A DNA stretch of 8,395 nt from Phycisphaerae bacterium (lineage in GTDB: Bacteria > Planctomycetota > Phycisphaerae > Sedimentisphaerales > Anaerobacaceae), in NCBI GenBank assembly GCA_030630315.1, contig DAOVNI010000051.1:1-8395 (forward strand), given 5' to 3'. Under the pieces are notes generated by a model that saw only the letters and a program-made list of their open reading frames with translations, did no database searches and was not told the origin of the DNA. Below, one piece after another: positions 1 to 5,769 of this stretch (position 1 is the stretch's first letter; each line of letters starts with the position of its first letter). The position numbers and the translations under genes were made by a program.

Positions 1-1134
1 CTGGTGGTCGCCGAGTGTTTTGCTCCAGCGGGCTACCACCCCCGCCTGGTCCTTGCACATCACCCTGATATAAAACCTGCTTACAGTATCGCCGATTTTC
101 TCTATCAGTGATTCTATTTCGCTCCTCGGTTTTAGATGCAGGTGGCGAAAGGTAGTAGCGGAATTGCCCAGAGCGACGTCGATAATATCCGCAACGACTG
201 CACTTGCGGTTGGCATCATTCCAGCGCCCCGGCCATAGTACATTACCTGGCCGACCGCACTGCCGAAAACACTGATGGCATTAAACGGGCCATCGACACG
301 CGCAAGCGGATTGTCCCGGGCAATAAAGGAAGGATGCACTCTCAGTGAGACTTTGTTGTCTTTGTTTTTTTGTCCGATTGCCAGCAATTTAAGGATGTAG
401 CCCATTTCTCCGCCGTAGCGAATATCATCCTTCGAAATAGCTTCAATGCCCTCAACGAAAATATCGTCGAGTTTGATTTCGTATCCGAAGGCGATAGAAG
501 CCAAGATAGCAAGTTTGTGGGCGCTGTCCTCGCCGCTGATATCGAGCGTGGGGTCTGCTTCGGCGTAGCCCTTGTCCTGGGCCTGGGCCAGGGCCTCGGA
601 GAAATCCTCGTCTTTGCCGGTCATCTCGGAGAGAATGTGGTTGCAGGTTCCGTTGACGATGCCGTACATTGCAGTGATATTGTTTGCCAACAGACCAGTT
701 CGGATGGCTGAAATAATCGGTATACCGCCCGCACAACTGCCTTCAAAAGCAATACAGCGGTTATTTTTGTGAGCGGCTTTGTAGAGTTCGCTGCCGTATT
801 CGGCCAGCAGGGCCTTGTTGGCGGTAACGACGTCTTTGCCCGCTTTGAGCATTTTGAGCTGGACCTGTTTTGCTGCGTCGGTTCCGCCGATTAATTCGAC
901 GCCTATTTGAACGGTATCATCATTTAGCAGCCGGTTTATATCATTGGTAAGGATGCCGTCCGGCAGCTTTACCGGACGAGGAGATTCGGTGTCGGTATCG
1001 ACCACGCAGGCAAGTTCCAGGCGCAGGCCGGTTTTAGCTGCTATGGAATCAGCGTCTTGTAGTATCAGCTTTGCAACGCCGCAGCCGATGGTGCCAAAGC
1101 CGACAAGCCCGACTTTTACTTGTTTTTCAGCCAT
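1..1134 (-). CDS. hom: Homoserine dehydrogenase, C-terminus cut by window edge
   Basis: This enzyme reduces aspartate semialdehyde to homoserine with NAD(P)H, the branch step towards threonine, methionine and isoleucine, in the cytoplasm. The visible 378 residues start with a Rossmann GFGTIG motif (13-17 region), then ANKALL (105-110) with the conserved Lys, AGGIPII (135-141), NGTCNHIL (161-168) and the catalytic stretch AEADPTLDISGEDSAHKL (191-208) holding the acidic residues and Lys207. GRGAGMMPTASAVVAD (301-316) is also typical. From about residue 353 an ACT domain begins (FYIRVMCKDQAGVVARW), which in this family mediates feedback control. Family members run to about 430 residues, so some 50 are outside the window. 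The ATG at 1134 has a GAGG about 12 bases upstream, a rather long spacing. There is no fused aspartokinase at the N-terminus, so it is the monofunctional form. Confidence 0.96.
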   Translation of the reverse strand, partial: MAEKQVKVGLVGFGTIGCGVAKLILQDADSIAAKTGLRLELACVVDTDTESPRPVKLPDGILTNDINRLLNDDTVQIGVELIGGTDAAKQVQLKMLKAGKDVVTANKALLAEYGSELYKAAHKNNRCIAFEGSCAGGIPIISAIRTGLLANNITAMYGIVNGTCNHILSEMTGKDEDFSEALAQAQDKGYAEADPTLDISGEDSAHKLAILASIAFGYEIKLDDIFVEGIEAISKDDIRYGGEMGYILKLLAIGQKNKDNKVSLRVHPSFIARDNPLARVDGPFNAISVFGSAVGQVMYYGRGAGMMPTASAVVADIIDVALGNSATTFRHLHLKPRSEIESLIEKIGDTVSRFYIRVMCKDQAGVVARWSKTLGDHQ

Positions 1135-1180
1135 ATATATCTTTTGCCTCGTGAATCGAATCTCGCATTTTACGGGCAGT

Positions 1181-1209
1181 AGTTTATTAACTCAATAGTA
1201 AATCGTCAA
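1181..1209 (-). promoter_or_regulatory. Candidate sigma70-type promoter for hom
   Basis: Read on the minus strand, TTGACG (1209-1204) is followed by a 17-bp spacer and TAAACT (1186-1181), which matches four of six positions of the -10 consensus. Transcription would start about 40 bases before the hom ATG. A second, weaker candidate lies further upstream: TTGACC at 1237-1232 with GATTAT at 1214-1209. The -35 box of the first candidate overlaps the heptamer array at 1206-1226. Confidence 0.4.
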
Positions 1210-1226
1210 TAATCAATAATCAATTA
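1206..1226. repeat. Three tandem heptamers, TCAATAA type
   Basis: Two perfect TCAATAA units (1206-1212 and 1213-1219) are followed by TCAATTA (1220-1226). The array sits between the hom gene and the divergent unit and overlaps the -35 box of the proposed hom promoter. Read on the minus strand, each unit supplies a TTGA core, so unit number could affect promoter strength. The seven-base period recurs in a different sequence at 3926-3967. Confidence 0.6.
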
Positions 1227-1289
1227 ACTTCGGTCAAGCAAAAACCGGCAAATAAACATTATAAGGAATTAGAATAAACGAAAAAAGCA

Positions 1290-1317
1290 TTGAAGTGCTA
1301 TTCAAAACTCATATAAT
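1290..1317 (+). promoter_or_regulatory. Strong sigma70-type promoter
   Basis: TTGAAG (1290-1295), a 16-bp spacer and a perfect TATAAT (1312-1317) make a near-consensus housekeeping promoter. The start point would fall near 1324, about 40 bases before the ATG at 1366. It should drive the 79-codon ORF and the anchored protein gene after it. Confidence 0.6.
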
Positions 1318-1324
1318 TCAGTGA

Positions 1325-1340
1325 GGAGCAGTGGGGCTCC
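1325..1340 (+). other. Small leader hairpin
   Basis: GGAGC (1325-1329) and GCTCC (1336-1340) can pair around a six-base loop at the very 5' end of the transcript predicted from the upstream promoter. The stem has only five pairs and no U-run follows, so it is not a terminator. A 5'-end stabilising stem is possible; chance is also possible. Confidence 0.3.
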
Positions 1341-1365
1341 GATTTAACCGGAAAGGAAATTTGAG

Positions 1366-1605
1366 ATGAAAACTGGAGGGAAAAATTCGCTCAGAGGACG
1401 GGTAATTGCCGAGTGGGAGGATACGGGCAAACCGAATTGGGGTATAAGGGAAACAATTGGGATATGCTTACTTGTTGATGCCGAATTGAGAGCAGAAAGA
1501 CTTAACCCGGCACAAGAATTCCGCAAAGTGATTGAATCAAATAATTTAAAGTACATCCGAACTTGGGTATTAGGCTGTCACTTTTCCTGGCTTAATCCGA
1601 GGTGA
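1366..1605 (+). CDS. Small hypothetical protein, 79 aa
   Basis: I do not recognise this product. It begins at an ATG with AAAGGA about eight bases upstream, downstream of a near-consensus promoter. Codon use looks like that of the neighbours. The protein is soluble in appearance, with no signal peptide or membrane segment, and has four Trp residues and a basic N-terminus (MKTGGKNSLRGR). Its stop TGA at 1603-1605 lies inside GAGGTGA, a Shine-Dalgarno-like string for the next gene, which suggests translational coupling to the anchored protein that follows. Against it: short length, no known domain, and it could be a chance ORF in a leader. The promoter, ribosome site and coupling make it more likely real than not. 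Confidence 0.45.
   Translation: MKTGGKNSLRGRVIAEWEDTGKPNWGIRETIGICLLVDAELRAERLNPAQEFRKVIESNNLKYIRTWVLGCHFSWLNPR
1599..1605 (+). promoter_or_regulatory. Shine-Dalgarno string overlapping a stop codon
   Basis: GAGGTGA contains the stop codon of the 79-residue ORF (1603-1605). It lies only four bases before a TTG at 1609 and 25 before the ATG at 1630 in the same frame. A ribosome ending on the small ORF would be placed at once for the next gene. Which start is used is not settled by sequence alone. Confidence 0.4.
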
Positions 1606-1629
1606 ATTTTGACTGATGGCGAGAATACA

Positions 1630-2859
1630 ATGAGTAGCAGGGCGAAGATATTGGCAGTTTTAGGTTTTATTGTATTGATTATAGCTGGTGTCTACTACCT
1701 TTATATTGCCGCTAAACCGGCACCGGAAAAACCGGGGGGAATAAAGGCAATAAAGGCAATTGTTGATGAAGTCCACAATCTTGCTTCCAACGGCATTCCG
1801 GCTTCGGTTGTCTTTGCCAAAAAGCTTACAAACGTGCTTTCTGCTCATAATGTGTCGCTACCGGATAAATTAGCCCGGTTGGTTGCGCCGAAACCACCTG
1901 TGCCAGATCCGAATGATGACGAATTGAGGCGCATATACGAGTCGGGCCACAAGATATATAGCGTCTGTGAGGAGAGCACACGGACAAAGGACCCCAATTA
2001 CGCTGTCTCCGTGTCCTTACGAAACGAGCTGTTAACGAGCATTGCAAGCTATAGTCCCAGCAGTTTTGCCCGGGTTGAGGCTGCGAATTTGCTTGGTAGA
2101 CGAGCCCATCCACCCGGAGAAGAGGACAGGTGGTTCTCGGATGTGCCGCCAGCAATGGCGAAGAAGGCTTGTCGGTCAGCTATAATTCACGCGATAAACA
2201 GTTGCTCGAGGCGTCAAGCGGATAACGATTCGGCTATGGCGTTACGGCTTAGAATGCTGCTCGTACCGTACTATCTGGGCCTGGAGGCTATGACTGCCGA
2301 GAACCTTACTAAAGAGTATCTGGACAAGATTGTTGCGGAGCTTAATTCGAAGGTCAAGAGTGCTCTGAGTGAGACACAGAATGAGAAGGCGGTAACTCTT
2401 CTTAACTCGGTTTCAAAGGAGCTGAAGAGGTATGAAGAGGAACAGGGCACAGAGTTGCTTGTGCAGTCTTATTCATGGAGGAATGAATTGGAGCCTGTAA
2501 TTAAGGCGTTTTTGGATGCCGTCAACAAAGAAGATAAGGAAACGGCCTGTAAATACATGACCGAGAAGACGGCTAAATACTTCAGCGAGCGGGTAAAGGC
2601 AGGCAAATATTCTGATGAGAAAGCAGGCCGAGACATGCCCACTACAAAAACACACTCGTTACGGCAAGGAATCTCACGGGAACAGAGCACGGAGGAAATA
2701 AGATATCAAGGCATGGGTCAATTTAGCGGGCAAGGAGATATTGGTCTGCATGCCCCCGTTTATGTCATAATAGTTGACGAAAAAGGATCCATCAAACACA
2801 AGTCCATTGGATTCGGCTTTGTAAAAACACCGAAAGGATGGCTGATCGGCGGTGAGTAG
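1630..2859 (+). CDS. Membrane-anchored hypothetical protein with NTF2-like C-terminus
   Basis: No known gene is recognised. From the ATG at 1630 the protein has 409 residues. Residues 7-27 form one hydrophobic segment (ILAVLGFIVLIIAGVYYLYIA) with basic residues before it, so the rest should face outside the cytoplasmic membrane. A Pro-rich linker (about 86-95) leads to a mostly helical middle (100-285). The last 120 residues resemble NTF2/SnoaL-like domains of the DUF4878 sort: a helix ELEPVIKAFLDAVNKEDKETACKYM (286-310) and a terminal strand pair ending VKTPKGWLIGGE. That resemblance is by eye. There is an in-frame TTG start at 1609 adding seven residues, with GAGGTG only four bases upstream; I prefer the ATG because the spacing at TTG is short. 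It follows the 79-codon ORF with a 24-base gap. Confidence 0.8.
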   Translation: MSSRAKILAVLGFIVLIIAGVYYLYIAAKPAPEKPGGIKAIKAIVDEVHNLASNGIPASVVFAKKLTNVLSAHNVSLPDKLARLVAPKPPVPDPNDDELRRIYESGHKIYSVCEESTRTKDPNYAVSVSLRNELLTSIASYSPSSFARVEAANLLGRRAHPPGEEDRWFSDVPPAMAKKACRSAIIHAINSCSRRQADNDSAMALRLRMLLVPYYLGLEAMTAENLTKEYLDKIVAELNSKVKSALSETQNEKAVTLLNSVSKELKRYEEEQGTELLVQSYSWRNELEPVIKAFLDAVNKEDKETACKYMTEKTAKYFSERVKAGKYSDEKAGRDMPTTKTHSLRQGISREQSTEEIRYQGMGQFSGQGDIGLHAPVYVIIVDEKGSIKHKSIGFGFVKTPKGWLIGGE

Positions 2860-2863
2860 GTCG

Positions 2864-2911
2864 ATGTTGCTCCTGAAAACCGATACGGGATGGCTCATTG
2901 GTGAAGAGTAA
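2864..2911 (+). pseudogene. Remnant copy of the preceding gene's 3' end
   Basis: In a frame shifted by one from the gene ending at 2859, ATG (2864) opens MLLLKTDTGWLIGEE and a TAA. The segment 2873-2911 aligns without gaps to 2821-2859, the last 13 codons of that gene, with 25 of 39 bases equal and 8 of 12 residues equal (KT, GWLIG and final E kept). Several differences are synonymous third-position changes, as expected if both copies were once coding. It is best read as the tail of a decayed tandem paralogue. A diverged 52-bp local duplication is the alternative. Confidence 0.5.
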
Positions 2912-2948
2912 CTCGGGCCAAATTCAATATTATAAGGAAACAAAATAA

Positions 2949-3794
2949 TCAGTATAATCTCCGGGCATTTATAATCTTTGAGAAATCTTCAGGATTGATG
3001 AAAGCATCAAGGCCTTTGGGATTATGTTTGGTGAGCATTTTTATAGTTGCGGCGAATTTTTTATCGAGCCGAGCGATGAAACAATCAGGACGGCTTGCCT
3101 TTGCGTTAGGGTGGATTCCTGCTTGCGCAGGAATGACAGAGGAAGGTTTTGGGAACTCGATTTGATAGGCGTGGAGTGTCAGGCGGTCAATAAGCGGTTT
3201 CTCAATTTGGCCTTTGCCGAGTCGATAGTCCGGTTTGAAATCAGAGAGAAATAACGGACGCCTGTTTCCATATAACGAGTCAATCGCCAAAGGCAATCCA
3301 ATGTTAGGCAAATGGACGCGAATCTGATGTGTTCGGCCGGTCAAGGGGTTGACGGCCAACAGGGCAATTAAGCCGAAATCAGCAAGGAGTTTCCAGTCGG
3401 TAACCGCTTCTTTTCCTTTTTTGCGAGTGATGCACATAAGGCCCGGCTTCTTCCAGCTTTGTGCCAGAGGCGCATTGATTGTGCCTTGCCGGCCGGGGAG
3501 GGGGCCGGTTACAATAGCCAGATAGGTCTTTTTGATAAGCTTTTTCTCAAAATAACTTGAAAATTTGGATTGGGTTTCTTTGTTCTTGGCCAGAATCATA
3601 ACGCCGGAGGTGTCTTTATCGAGCCGATGCACCAGGCGCAGCTCACTGGATATTTGCGGCCCTAACTGTTCGCTGAGCATATCGACAAGCTGGGGCGCAC
3701 CTGTGCGGTCCTTGGTAACCGATATGCCGCTCGGCTTGTTGATGACAATAATGTCGTCATCGGCATATATTATTTCGATTTTTGTTTTTCGCAT
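2949..3794 (-). CDS. RluA-family pseudouridine synthase
   Basis: The product isomerises specific uridines to pseudouridine in rRNA or tRNA; the exact target cannot be told from sequence. Of 281 residues, NKPSGI (19-24) and HRLDKDTSG (56-64) are family motifs, with Asp59 the catalytic aspartate, and RTHQIRVHLP (154-163) is the third motif. There is no N-terminal S4 RNA-binding domain, so it is of the short RluA type rather than RluC/RluD. The ATG at 3794 is chosen because GGGGGTG lies six bases upstream; in-frame GTG and TTG codons up to 3809 fall inside or next to that site. Residues about 219-228 (SVIPAQAGIH) are encoded by an inserted palindromic repeat, placed after the strand QIEFPKP and before the last helices. 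No clear promoter was seen for it. It converges on the neighbouring gene. Confidence 0.93.
   Translation of the reverse strand: MRKTKIEIIYADDDIIVINKPSGISVTKDRTGAPQLVDMLSEQLGPQISSELRLVHRLDKDTSGVMILAKNKETQSKFSSYFEKKLIKKTYLAIVTGPLPGRQGTINAPLAQSWKKPGLMCITRKKGKEAVTDWKLLADFGLIALLAVNPLTGRTHQIRVHLPNIGLPLAIDSLYGNRRPLFLSDFKPDYRLGKGQIEKPLIDRLTLHAYQIEFPKPSSVIPAQAGIHPNAKASRPDCFIARLDKKFAATIKMLTKHNPKGLDAFINPEDFSKIINARRLY
3111..3138. repeat. dRS3-like palindromic repeat inside a coding region
   Basis: ATTCCTGC (3115-3122), TTGC, GCAGGAAT (3127-3134) form a perfect eight-base stem with a four-base loop. The layout ATTCCT-8N-AGGAAT is close to the Neisseria dRS3 repeat, ATTCCC-8N-GGGAAT, and to dispersed elements that give the peptide VIPAQAGIH in many bacterial proteins. 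Here it is read in frame in the pseudouridine synthase. Only one copy is in the window, so its repeat status rests on recognition. Confidence 0.7.
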
Positions 3795-3800
3795 TTTCAC

Positions 3801-3807
3801 CACCCCC
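3801..3807 (-). promoter_or_regulatory. Ribosome binding site setting the synthase start
   Basis: On the minus strand GGGGGTG stands six bases before the ATG at 3794, a near match to GGAGGTG. It argues for ATG over the upstream in-frame TTG and GTG codons. The string CACCC at 3824-3820 on the same transcript could pair with part of it and hide it; only five pairs are involved, so this is tentative. Confidence 0.5.
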
Positions 3808-3889
3808 AAACAAGTTTAAGGGTGCCACCCAGGTTTCATTAGTAATTCAAAGGTCAATAGAAAAACAGTAAGCAGCCATTTTGCACTTC

Positions 3890-3918
3890 TTGACGGCGGA
3901 TGGCCAATAGCTTATATT
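3890..3918 (+). promoter_or_regulatory. Strong sigma70-type promoter for the ykgJ-like/hisS operon
   Basis: TTGACG (3890-3895), a 17-bp spacer and TATATT (3913-3918) each match five of six consensus bases at the preferred distance. The start point would be near 3925, so the heptamer array at 3926-3967 would form most of the 5' leader. It is the only good promoter seen ahead of the five rightward genes. Confidence 0.6.
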
Positions 3919-3925
3919 GTTTGGC

Positions 3926-3967
3926 GTTTAGTATACAGTGTTTAGCATACAGCGTATAGCGTTTAGC
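3926..3967. repeat. Six tandem heptamers, GTTTAGC type
   Basis: Units in order are GTTTAGT, ATACAGT, GTTTAGC, ATACAGC, GTATAGC and GTTTAGC, with no gaps. The first four also form two 14-base units. The array begins about eight bases after the -10 box and ends 19 bases before the ATG at 3987. It resembles in style the heptameric short tandem repeats of filamentous cyanobacteria, although the sequence differs. Confidence 0.75.
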
Positions 3968-3986
3968 GCATTTGGAGTTTGTTGCG

Positions 3987-4415
3987 ATGGCGAAAAAAAG
4001 TCAATGTGATAGGTGCACAGGGCTGTGCTGCAGGTATTTTGCCCTGCCGATTGATACGCCGGAAGACAGGGGAGACTATGACGATATAAAATGGTACCTG
4101 TGCCACAAGGATATAACGGTGTTTGTGGAAGACGGTGATTGGTATATCAATATAAAGAACAAATGTAAGTACCTCTCTGAAAAAGACTATCGCTGCAGGA
4201 TATACGATAAAAGGCCGAGGATTTGCAGAGGATACCGTCACGCAGACTGCGATTTCGTTGAGGGCGAATACGACTTCGAGCTGCACTTTACCGATGACAA
4301 GCAGATGGAAGAGTATATAAAGATAAAATTTGATAATAACAAAACAGAAAAGCCAAAAGCAAAGAAAAAGAAGATAGCCACAAAGACACTAAGGCACAAA
4401 GAAAATAAGAAATAG
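3987..4415 (+). CDS. YkgJ-family cysteine-cluster protein
   Basis: The 142-residue product carries the CxxCxxxCC signature at Cys7, Cys10, Cys14 and Cys15, with further Cys at 39, 60, 70, 80 and 88 and the usual CRIYDKRPRICRGY context (70-83). This matches the putative zinc- or iron-binding CxxCxxCC family (PF03692, YkgJ/UPF0153), whose biochemical function is not established. The ATG at 3987 follows GGAG by nine bases; an upstream in-frame TTG at 3972 overlaps that site and is rejected. After about residue 117 the sequence is Lys-rich and non-conserved in look, and the last residues (ATKTLRHKENKK) come from the left arm of an inverted repeat. It is probably first in the operon with hisS, 58 bp upstream of it. 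Confidence 0.9.
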   Translation: MAKKSQCDRCTGLCCRYFALPIDTPEDRGDYDDIKWYLCHKDITVFVEDGDWYINIKNKCKYLSEKDYRCRIYDKRPRICRGYRHADCDFVEGEYDFELHFTDDKQMEEYIKIKFDNNKTEKPKAKKKKIATKTLRHKENKK

Positions 4416-4453
4416 TTAAAAATCAAGACTTTGTGTCCTGGTGCCTTAGCGGC
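4377..4453. repeat. Imperfect 25-bp inverted repeat around the ykgJ-like stop codon
   Basis: Arms 4377-4401 and 4429-4453 match at 19 of 25 positions, or 21 when G-U pairs are allowed in RNA, around a 27-base loop. The stop codon of the cysteine-cluster gene (4413-4415) lies in the loop. The left arm contains ACTAAGGCACAAAG and the right arm its near complement, a type of sequence that recurs between genes in many environmental bacterial genomes. No U-run follows, so it is not a standard terminator. It could slow polymerase or protect the transcript end upstream of hisS. Confidence 0.65.
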
Positions 4454-4473
4454 AAAAATGAAAAGAGAAAAAA

Positions 4474-5763
4474 ATGAAGATACCACCGGTAAAAGGGACG
4501 AGGGATTTTTACCCGCCGGATATGGCCCGGAGAAACTGGATAATTGACGGCTGGAAGAGGGTATCCGTCCGCAACGGCTTCGAAGAATACGATGGGCCGA
4601 TATTTGAGTATTTGAAAATGTTTCAGATAAAAAGCGGCGATGAAATCGTCGAGCAGCTTTTTTCGCTGACCGACAGAGGCGGACGAGAGCTGGCCCTGAG
4701 GCCGGAGATTACCCCTACATTGGCGAGAATGGTAAACCAGCAAATTAATTCGCTGCCGAGGCCCATAAAATGGTTTTCGGTCCCGCGATTGTTCCGGGCC
4801 GAGCGGCCCCAGAAAGGCCGACTCCGCGAGTTCTTCCAGTGGAATATTGATATAATCGGTGTTGACGATGTCTTGGCCGACGCCGAGACGATATTCTGTG
4901 CTCTGGATTATCTGCAGGAAGTAGGTCTGACGCCCAATGATATTGTAGTAAAAATATCCAGTAGAGAAATGCTCGCAGCGCTGTTGCAGAGCATAGGCAT
5001 CGCAGAAGGCGAATTGGAGGATTTATATGTGGTGCTCGATAAACGCAGCAGGCTGCCCGGCGATACCTTTGAACAAATGCTTGCAGAGAAAGTCCCCGAT
5101 GAGAATAAACGTAAAAAGATACTCGGGCTGATGGCCGTTGAATCTATCGAGCAAATCAGCGATTGTTTAGAGTTGAACGAAACGGCAAGAGAATCGGTAG
5201 ACGAACTAAAGCGTTTGTTTGGATTGCTGGAAGTTATGGGGGTTGCTGATTTTTGCATGTTTGATATCAGCACAGTTCGAGGCCTGGCCTATTACACCGG
5301 CATTGTATATGAGATTTATGACCGCGGAGGTGAGCTTCGCGCTATTGGTGGAGGCGGCAGATATGATAATTTGCTGCGGCAATTCGGCGGGCCGGCCATA
5401 CCGGCTACCGGCTTTGGTATAGGCGATAGCGTGCTGGCGATATTGCTTGAAGAAAAAGGGCTCCTGGAAAAACAATTACCGTCGCGCAAGCTGGATTATT
5501 TTGTTGTCTGTGTAGATGAAGTTTACAGGGAGACTGCTGTTAAACTGACGATGAAGCTGCGGTCAGCAGGATTTGCAGCGAATTTTAGTTATAAGGCCGC
5601 TAAATTAAGCAAACAGCTCAAGCAGGCCTCAGAACAAAACGCCGGAAGGTGCGTAATCATCGGCTCTGAAATTGAAAACGACCAACTTATAGTTAAGAAT
5701 ATGGCGACGGGTAAGCAGGAACTGATTAAACTTGATAAATTCTTCGCAGAGCTTAAATCGTAA
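4474..5763 (+). CDS. hisS: Histidyl-tRNA synthetase
   Basis: This class II synthetase charges tRNA-His with histidine in the cytoplasm. At 429 residues it has the usual bacterial length. Motif 1 region KGTRDFYPP (7-15), LRPEITPTLARM (75-86), motif 2 FRAERPQKGRLREFFQ (107-122), the histidine-specific RGLAYYTG (269-276) and GGGGRYDNL (292-300) are all visible. A C-terminal anticodon-binding domain spans about 338-429, which argues against the HisZ regulatory paralogue. Two spots differ from the common bacterial form: RGLAYYTG in place of RGLDYYTG, and motif 3 GFGIGDSVL in place of GFxIGLERL, so the motif 3 arginine is absent. I recall a similar GFGxGD form in organellar plant HisRS, so this is probably a subfamily trait. 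The ribosome site is weak (AAGAG about six bases before ATG). Confidence 0.97.
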   Translation: MKIPPVKGTRDFYPPDMARRNWIIDGWKRVSVRNGFEEYDGPIFEYLKMFQIKSGDEIVEQLFSLTDRGGRELALRPEITPTLARMVNQQINSLPRPIKWFSVPRLFRAERPQKGRLREFFQWNIDIIGVDDVLADAETIFCALDYLQEVGLTPNDIVVKISSREMLAALLQSIGIAEGELEDLYVVLDKRSRLPGDTFEQMLAEKVPDENKRKKILGLMAVESIEQISDCLELNETARESVDELKRLFGLLEVMGVADFCMFDISTVRGLAYYTGIVYEIYDRGGELRAIGGGGRYDNLLRQFGGPAIPATGFGIGDSVLAILLEEKGLLEKQLPSRKLDYFVVCVDEVYRETAVKLTMKLRSAGFAANFSYKAAKLSKQLKQASEQNAGRCVIIGSEIENDQLIVKNMATGKQELIKLDKFFAELKS

Positions 5764-5769
5764 GTCCAA

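Noticed and set aside
370..711. 113-codon plus-strand ORF
   Set aside because: It is antisense to clearly conserved homoserine dehydrogenase motifs and has no ribosome site.
1126..1168. Minus-strand 13-codon ORF (MRDSIHEAKDIYG) overlapping the hom start, considered as an attenuator leader
   Set aside because: It has no run of Thr, Ile or Met codons and no visible alternative terminator hairpins, so it is likely chance.
3024..3254. 76-codon plus-strand ORF
   Set aside because: It lies opposite the pseudouridine synthase and is partly made of the palindromic repeat (peptide of the LRRNDR type), a common spurious product.
3926..3967. Heptamer array as a CRISPR remnant
   Set aside because: The seven-base units are contiguous, with no spacers, and no cas genes are nearby.
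4377..4453. Inverted repeat as a rho-independent terminator
   Set aside because: The stem is imperfect, the loop is 27 bases and no U-run follows the right arm.
4238..4486. 82-codon minus-strand ORF rich in Phe and Leu
   Set aside because: It is the complement of the Lys-rich end of the cysteine-cluster gene plus the inverted repeat; a classic shadow product.
4474..5763. HisZ, the regulatory subunit of ATP phosphoribosyltransferase
   Set aside because: Motif 2 and the histidine-specific RGLAYYTG are present together with a full C-terminal anticodon-binding domain, which HisZ lacks, and no hisG is adjacent.
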